Below, one piece after another: positions 58,701 to 64,000 of a stretch of 64,000 bases of DNA. This DNA is from Mytilus galloprovincialis (taxonomy: Eukaryota; Mollusca; Bivalvia; Mytilida; Mytilidae), in contig NC_134844.1 of assembly GCF_965363235.1 (NCBI RefSeq), positions 20,814,646-20,878,645 of the forward strand, read 5' to 3'. A program made the position numbers and the translations under genes. The notes beneath the pieces are model-generated. The model was given only the letters and a program-made list of their open reading frames with translations, was not told the origin of the DNA and searched no databases. Position 1 is the first letter of the stretch; each line of letters starts with the position of its first letter.

Positions 58701-59325
58701 CTCCTAAGTTTTCTATGCTGTGTTCTGACTACTGGTTGGGTCCGTGTTTCACAGTCTGTACTCCTAAGTTTTCTATGTTGTGTTCTGGCTACTGGTTGGG
58801 TCCGTGTTTCACAGTCTGTACTCCTAAGTTTTCTATGTTGTGTTCTGGATACTGGTTGGGTCCGTGTTTCTCAGTCTGTACTCCTAAGTTTTCTATGTTG
58901 TGTTCTGGATACTGGTTGGGTCCGTGTTTCTCAGTCTGTACTCCTAAGTTTTCTATGCTGTGTTCTGGCTACTGGTTGGGTCCGTGTTTCTCAGTCAGTA
59001 CTCCTAAGTTTTCTATGTTGTGTTCTAGATACTGGTTGGGTCCGTGTTTTTCAGTCTGTACTCCTAAGTTTTCTATGTTGTGTTCTGGATACTGGTTGGG
59101 TCCGTGTTTCTCAGTCTGTACTAAGTTTTCTATGTTGTGTTCTGGATACTGGTTTGGGCCCGTGTTTCTCTGTCTGTACTCCTAAGTTTTCTATGTTGTG
59201 TTCTGGCTACTGGTTGGGTCCGTGTTTCTCAGTCTGTACTCCTAAGTTTTCTATGTTGTGTTCTAGATACTGGTTGGGTTCGTGTTTCTCAGTCTGTACT
59301 CCTAAGTTTTCTATGTTGTGTTCTG
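49796..59325 (+). repeat. Satellite array, 60-bp monomer, about 159 copies, with higher-order structure
   Basis: The monomer runs TGGTTGGGTCCGTGTTTCTC, AGTCTGTACTCCTAAGTTTT, CTATGTTGTGTTCTGGATAC. Copies differ at few positions: CACAG for CTCAG, AGTCAG for AGTCTG, GGCTAC for GGATAC, CTAGAT, GCTGTG. A diagnostic pair of units, one lacking CCT (TGTACTAAG) and the next with GGTTTGGGCCCG, recurs near 50730, 52773, 53432, 54630, 55527, 56725, 57805, 58463 and 59121. The spacings correspond to 34, 11, 20, 15, 20, 18, 11 and 11 monomers. Because 60 is divisible by three, two + frames stay open for hundreds of codons; I do not regard these as genes. Confidence 0.97.
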
Positions 59326-59454
59326 TACTTGTTTTCTTAAACACGATACCACACACCTTTCAAAATTTATGAAAATTAGAAAAGTGACAATACAAGAACC
59401 TTATTAAACTGCTGAGTAAAGGTCGTAAAATATTTATTTCTGCGGTAGGGTTGG

Positions 59455-59770
59455 GCGCCCACTAACATGTTTAACGCCTCCACATTCTGTATGTACCTGT
59501 CTCAAGTCAGGAACATGTGATTCAGTTGTCGTTTGTTGCTGTCTTATATAAAAAAAAAATCATTATTTTGTGCGTGAATTATGCCGTTATTTTTCTCGTT
59601 TGAATTGTTTTATATATTTGTCATATCGGGGTCTTTTATAACTGAATGCTGTATGTTTGGGCTTTGTGCGTTGTTGAAGGATTTCCGGTGACCTATAGTT
59701 GTAAACTTCTGTGTCATTTGGTCTCTTGTGAAGAGTTGTCTCATTTACAATCATACCACATCTTCTTTTT
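59455..59770 (+). repeat. Dispersed repeat family C
   Basis: Contains CACTAACATGTTTAACGCC, TCTCAAGTCAGGAACATG, TTTTCTCGTTTGAATTGTTT, GGTGACCTATAGTTGTAAAC and ATCATACCACATCTTCTTTT. It lies between the satellite and the next pearl-like element. Confidence 0.85.
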
Positions 59771-59800
59771 TATACGTAATTTGAATTGAAAATAAACAGC

Positions 59801-60705
59801 TGCGCCATGAGCGCATGATACGCCCGGCGCCTTGTGTGGAAGTTTTATGCAATAATCGTAAATAGTATCTGAGAAAGTTTTAAGCAATAAACATATATTG
59901 TTTTTGAGATACGGCGGGACATGTGACTCCCCCCCCCCCCCCCCTTCCTGTTTTTTTTTTACAAAAAACTAAATATCACTAAAATAATTTTTTTAATCAA
60001 AACCAAAATCTTTAGATTAATATAACAAAGAAGTGTGTAAATTTTAAGCAATAATCATAAATTGTTTTTGAGATACGGTGTGACATGTAAAAAAAAAATC
60101 CCCCTTTTTTACAAAATACTCAATAACTCAAAAATAAAATTTTGAATTATCACCAAAAAGTATACAGATCTTCAGATTAATATAACAAAAAAGTATGTAA
60201 AGTTTTAAGCAATAATCATAAATCTTTTTTTGAGATACGGCGCGACATGTAAAAAAACTCTCCCCCTTTTTTACAAAATACTCAATAAGTCAAAAATGAA
60301 ATTTTGAATCATCACCAAAAAGTATACAGATCTTAAGATAAATATAACTAAGAAGTGTGTATGTAAAGTTTTAAGCAATAATCAAAAATCGTTTTTGAGA
60401 TACAGTGCGACATGTGAAAAAAACACACCCCTGTTTTAGGTACAAAGTGCCGTAACTCAAAAAGTTTTAATCTTATTTCCACCAAAAAGTATACAGATCA
60501 TTTGACCATCATAAGAAACAACTATAATAAGTTTCATGAAATTTGGATAAGTCGTTCTCAAGTTACAGTGCGACATGTTTACGCCGGACAGACAGTCGAC
60601 GGACAGACGGACAGACAGACAGACAGACAGACGGACGGACGGACGGACGCAGGACATTTGTATACCATAATACGTCCCGTCAAAATTTTGACGGGCGTAT
60701 AAAAA
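59801..60705 (+). mobile_element. Pearl-like non-autonomous element, family C2, four modules
   Basis: The 5' hairpin TGCGC (59801-59805) with GCGCA (59811-59815) is followed by ATACGCCCG (59818-59826). Four core modules follow, each with AAGTTTTAAGCAATAATCA, TTTTTGAGATACGG and CGxGACATGT, spaced about 180 bp. Next is a (GACAGACGGACG)n tract (60588-60652) and a terminal hairpin 60670-60700 (ATACGTCCCGTCAAAA ... TTTTGACGGGCGTAT), followed by A's. The last nine hairpin bases CGGGCGTAT are the reverse complement of the 5' motif. A 15-nt C run occurs at about 59929-59943. Non-coding. Confidence 0.8.
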
Positions 60706-60960
60706 TGGAGATAATTTTGCTAAAAATACGAGTTTTGTACATCTAAAAGTTGTCAAAATTTCCACAAAATATAAAACATTTACAGTTTTGGGACCTCACT
60801 TTCTTCGAAAATAAGCATGATAATCAAAATTTTATTTGGTGATATTTAAAAGATCTCATCTTGATAGTTAATATATCTCAAAATAAAAAATAAATGACGA
60901 TACAATGAAACTGTCGAGACATCTTTAAAGTTTAATCTTTGTTATATCATTGTAGAAACA

Positions 60961-63900
60961 TCACATTATTAAGGCGCTAAAAGCATCCCATATATCTGCA
61001 AAGATATGTTCCTCCGATATCTTTGAAGCCAATTGAGATTTTTTGAAGAAACGTCTTACGTATTGGTTACAACTGGCAAACACTACAGTGACACCAACAT
61101 TTTCTAATTCACATATAACCTCGATCAAGATTCTTAAACCGTTTATATCAATGTAATTTATAGATGAACAGTCAATGACGACGTAATCCTTATTATGTAG
61201 GGATTTGTCGTGCAATCCATCCCATGGCAGTCGCGTGAAAGATTCTACGCTTTCTCTGTTCATGTGTTCCATGTTCTGCATTGAACCAGGCGGAACAGCC
61301 ACTACGTAGGATTGTTGACTTTTGGTCAATTTTGCATGGAGGTGAAACTTGCCGTCTGTTAATTCAAACAGTTTTTTTCGAAACGCCTCTGCCGTGGCAA
61401 AATACAGTGATGATTCAAATTTAAAAATCTGAATTCTAGGATGTGTCAAGATGTGGTCATAGAGTTTGCTGTTCAAAAATCTGTCCTCGGTTGTTAACTT
61501 TGACAGAAGATACACTTCGGGGATTTGACTTTGCAATACTACTGTGAACATACATAGGATAACACCGACGTAAAGTGCATATGGAAAGTCAATAAAGCAA
61601 CCGCTTAAGTTGGTCCCAACGGCTATTAGAAAGTCATAACGATTTAATCTCCACATTTCTGGCAAATCTTTCATTTGAGTAACAAGATTTTTAACAGCTA
61701 TGATGACCATTGTAGATAAGACAGAAATCGGAAGCATTCGGAACAACGGTCCAATCCATAAAAGAATGATTAGAATGAAAAACGAAGAGATAAAACCGTG
61801 TAAAGTTGACTTTGGGCCCATTAGACACAAAGTTATAGTTCTTGCCGGACCTGCACATGACGGGAAGCATAGAAAGAAAGAACTTACAAAGTTCGATAAT
61901 CCATATGCCACAAGTTCTTGGTTGTCATTGACTCTATAGTTATGCGCTGCTTCACAAAGACGAGACATGGATACAGAGAGCATAAAAATCATTATAGCAA
62001 CCACAAAAGAATCTAAAACCAAATCTATGGAAAGATATGGCATTCTTGGTGGTGGGAATCCTGCAGGGATCTCGCCGACTACTTTTAGTCCTAAACTGTC
62101 AGATAAGTTAGCAAAGTTCGAAATGATTGTTGCTATGATGACTACAATAAAATCTATTGGAATCGGTGTCTTAAGTTTGTGTCTGAACTTCACATTGATA
62201 ACATCTTTAAAAAGGAGAAGTGTAGCGGCAGTTATAATGGAGGTTATCATAGAAGCGACGTGTATTTCCGGAACTTTTTCGAATATGGCTTTGTATGTCA
62301 GTACAAGTTGTCCTGCTCCTGTAAATCTCGGAATGGTAATTCCTAAAGCATTTGGTAACATGCTTGTTACGATGTGAACACCACCAGCTGCGGTAAACCC
62401 GCTCACAAAGGAAGATGATATGTAGTTGACTATAAATCCCAGGCGTAATAGGCCCATTAGTAGCAGTATCAGACCAATTATACACGTTGATCCAGAAGCT
62501 ATGGACGATTTCAAAATAATGTCGTCTTCCGGATTAGTTGAATTCGGACCTGCTGCAGCTGGCAAATGTTTGTGTACTAATTCGGATGTAAATAAACTTA
62601 TAATGCCGTTTGTTCCAAATGAAATGTGTTGAGAGGTTCCAAATAGAATATAGAGTATCACCGGTGAAAACGAAGAATATAGTCCGTATTCAGGAGCTAA
62701 GGAGGCCAATACACCGAAAGCAATTCCAAGTGGAAAGCTAAGGCAACCAATTGTTATTCCACTAACCAAGTCATTCAGAATGTAACTTAACTTATAGGTT
62801 CTACAAACGTTCACAATTGGTAACAGGGTACTGAAATATTGTCCCACTTTCTCTTTAGGACAACAGAACGTGCGTCGTAAACGTGTTCGAATTGTAGGTT
62901 TTGGTGGTACTGGTTTGCTGTAGTGCTCATCCAGTTCATGCTGGGTACGAACAAATCTCCTTGCAGTAATTTCATGATGATGACTATAAGGTGGACTCCC
63001 AATATGAAAGGACATCTTGTTTACTTCAGGATCAAACTGAAATAGGAATATGTTAATTTTGTCATTTTACTTATTTACTTGTCATCTTCAATTGTCTCGA
63101 ATAGGACAAAAGAAGACTTTCAGTTTTGTCATTTAGTTCACTGTTTTTGAAATATAGTAAATGAATAAGAATTTAACTTAAAGTGTACTTAAGGATTTAC
63201 TGAGGCGAGATTTAGCTCCCTTGTCGTAAAACTTAAGATCCTGCCCAGTTTTCTTCGACCTTCGATGAGTTTTGAGTATCCTTTTGGTATCTTCTGTCTC
63301 TTTTCAATATTGTTATTGAACATTGTCTTAGAGGCAGGGGAATTCATAGTTGAGTATACAAAATGGCCTGCTCACTTTTAAGTAGATATAGGAAGATTTC
63401 TTCTGTGTTTTACGATTCATATATTTACAAATAAAACATTCCAGTGATGCCATTGTGTCCCTTTTTCTGAAGACAATACAGATAATACAGTTTACACCAC
63501 TTATTACATAAAGGTCGTCTTAATCATAAATTCAACAAAAAACATATCATATCTTGTAATTTTGTCGAATGAAGTGATCTTCCTTCGGCAATGTTTGAAC
63601 CAATGATTTCGGACATGAGCACGTTGCAAATGTCCGGCGACCACGACCACACAGCTAACTAGATTATAAATCTAATATAAATGATATGCCCATTTTAATA
63701 CTACTATAGTCATGATTTTTAAAGTTTAGTTTTTTTGTTAAATGAATTTTATATGTTAAGTATAAGTATTATATATATATATATATATATATAGATATAT
63801 ATATAAGTATAAAATGTAAGCGAATAAAACGCATTAATGCAAAATAGTTGCTGGTTTTTATAAGCTGCTCAATGAAAATCAAGTGCAGATGTTTCACCTT

Positions 63901-64000
63901 ACTCAATTTTCTGTTTTCCTAAGACCATTCATGTGATATATATAGATATATATTTATACTTACACTGTCATTGTCTTCCACTGCGTCTTCTGAAGTTTCA
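60961..64000 (-). CDS. SLC26-family anion/sulfate transporter, 5' end outside window
   Basis: A membrane exchanger of the SLC26/SulP family, probably at the plasma membrane, moving sulfate, chloride, bicarbonate or related anions. The last exon, 60961-63036, encodes nearly the whole protein; 684 residues follow the Met at 63015. That Met is probably internal: the frame stays open upstream (FDPEVNK) to an acceptor AG at 63037-63038, and an exon 63964-64000 with donor GTAAGT joins in phase, adding ETSEDAVEDNDS and running off the window. Features: a cytosolic N-terminus; transmembrane segments from about residue 80 to 500, beginning SGITIGCLSFPLGIAFGVLA; the family block EYGLYSSFSPVI; a TM10-like segment with CAGPARTI; then a C-terminal STAS domain (VVIDCSSINYIDINGLRIL). 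Where most SLC26 proteins have PQG in the first membrane segment, this has PLG. Nearly the whole protein in one exon is unusual beside vertebrate SLC26 genes. Confidence 0.92.
63037..63963 (-). other. Intron of the SLC26-type gene
   Basis: GT-AG intron of 927 bp on the - strand. It contains a fragment of dispersed repeat S at about 63255-63305 (GAGTATCCTTTTGGTATC) and a (TA)n microsatellite at about 63770-63800. Otherwise plain AT-rich sequence. Confidence 0.8.

Noticed and set aside
49796-59325. CRISPR-like regular repeats
   Set aside because: Units are directly adjacent without unique spacers, and the window is eukaryotic.
49669-59372. Many long overlapping open frames (up to 815 codons) as protein-coding genes
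   Set aside because: They are produced by a 60-bp satellite whose length is divisible by three; adjacent frames are equally open, start codons sit inside monomers and no splice or promoter context is visible.

Overview
The window looks like nuclear DNA of a mytilid bivalve (Mytilus or a close relative). It is AT-rich, its genes have introns, and its spacers are filled with dispersed repeats of the kind known from mussel genomes. Examples are leader/core-repeat/microsatellite elements resembling the bivalve 'pearl' family and palindromic MITEs. Species assignment is from memory of such repeats and was not searched.

Left part (1-14650): the 3' portion of an NDR-family Ser/Thr kinase gene (STK38/STK38L, fly tricornered) lies on the + strand. 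Seven exons between 2651 and 9123 run from the DFG motif to the C-terminal hydrophobic motif. One intron uses a GC-AG boundary. The introns hold a TTAA-flanked piggyBac-like MITE and a 38-bp minisatellite split by a pearl-like element. A long AT-rich tail follows, possibly 3' UTR.

Middle part (14650-49795): three paralogous galactose-3-O-sulfotransferase-type genes lie on the - strand, with main exons at 18351-19629, 28265-29594 and 41929-43261. Each is a type II Golgi enzyme with almost the whole protein in one exon. For two of them I can place a tiny 5' coding exon supplying the start Met and cytosolic tail; for the third there are two candidates. Around them are nested mobile elements: a two-module pearl-like element whose 3' part was tandemly duplicated, a retroelement tail carrying a foldback insertion, a 1.96-kb Mutator-like non-autonomous element with a 9-bp target duplication, MITEs with TTAA and TA target sites, and several long hairpins.

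Right part (49796-64000): a 9.5-kb satellite of about 159 copies of a 60-bp monomer, with higher-order repeat structure. It is probably derived from a dispersed repeat present once at about 31100. After it come a pearl-like element and a - strand SLC26-type anion/sulfate transporter with a STAS domain. Its last exon holds nearly the whole protein, and an upstream exon reaches the window edge.

Functionally, three PAPS-dependent sulfotransferases and a sulfate-type transporter in one 45-kb stretch is suggestive, but co-function is only inference. No bacterial, CRISPR or rRNA features were seen. The most noteworthy signals are the shared terminal architecture of three unrelated pearl-like families, the Mutator-like element with minisatellite ends, the satellite with its likely ancestor, and signs of gene conversion among the sulfotransferases.
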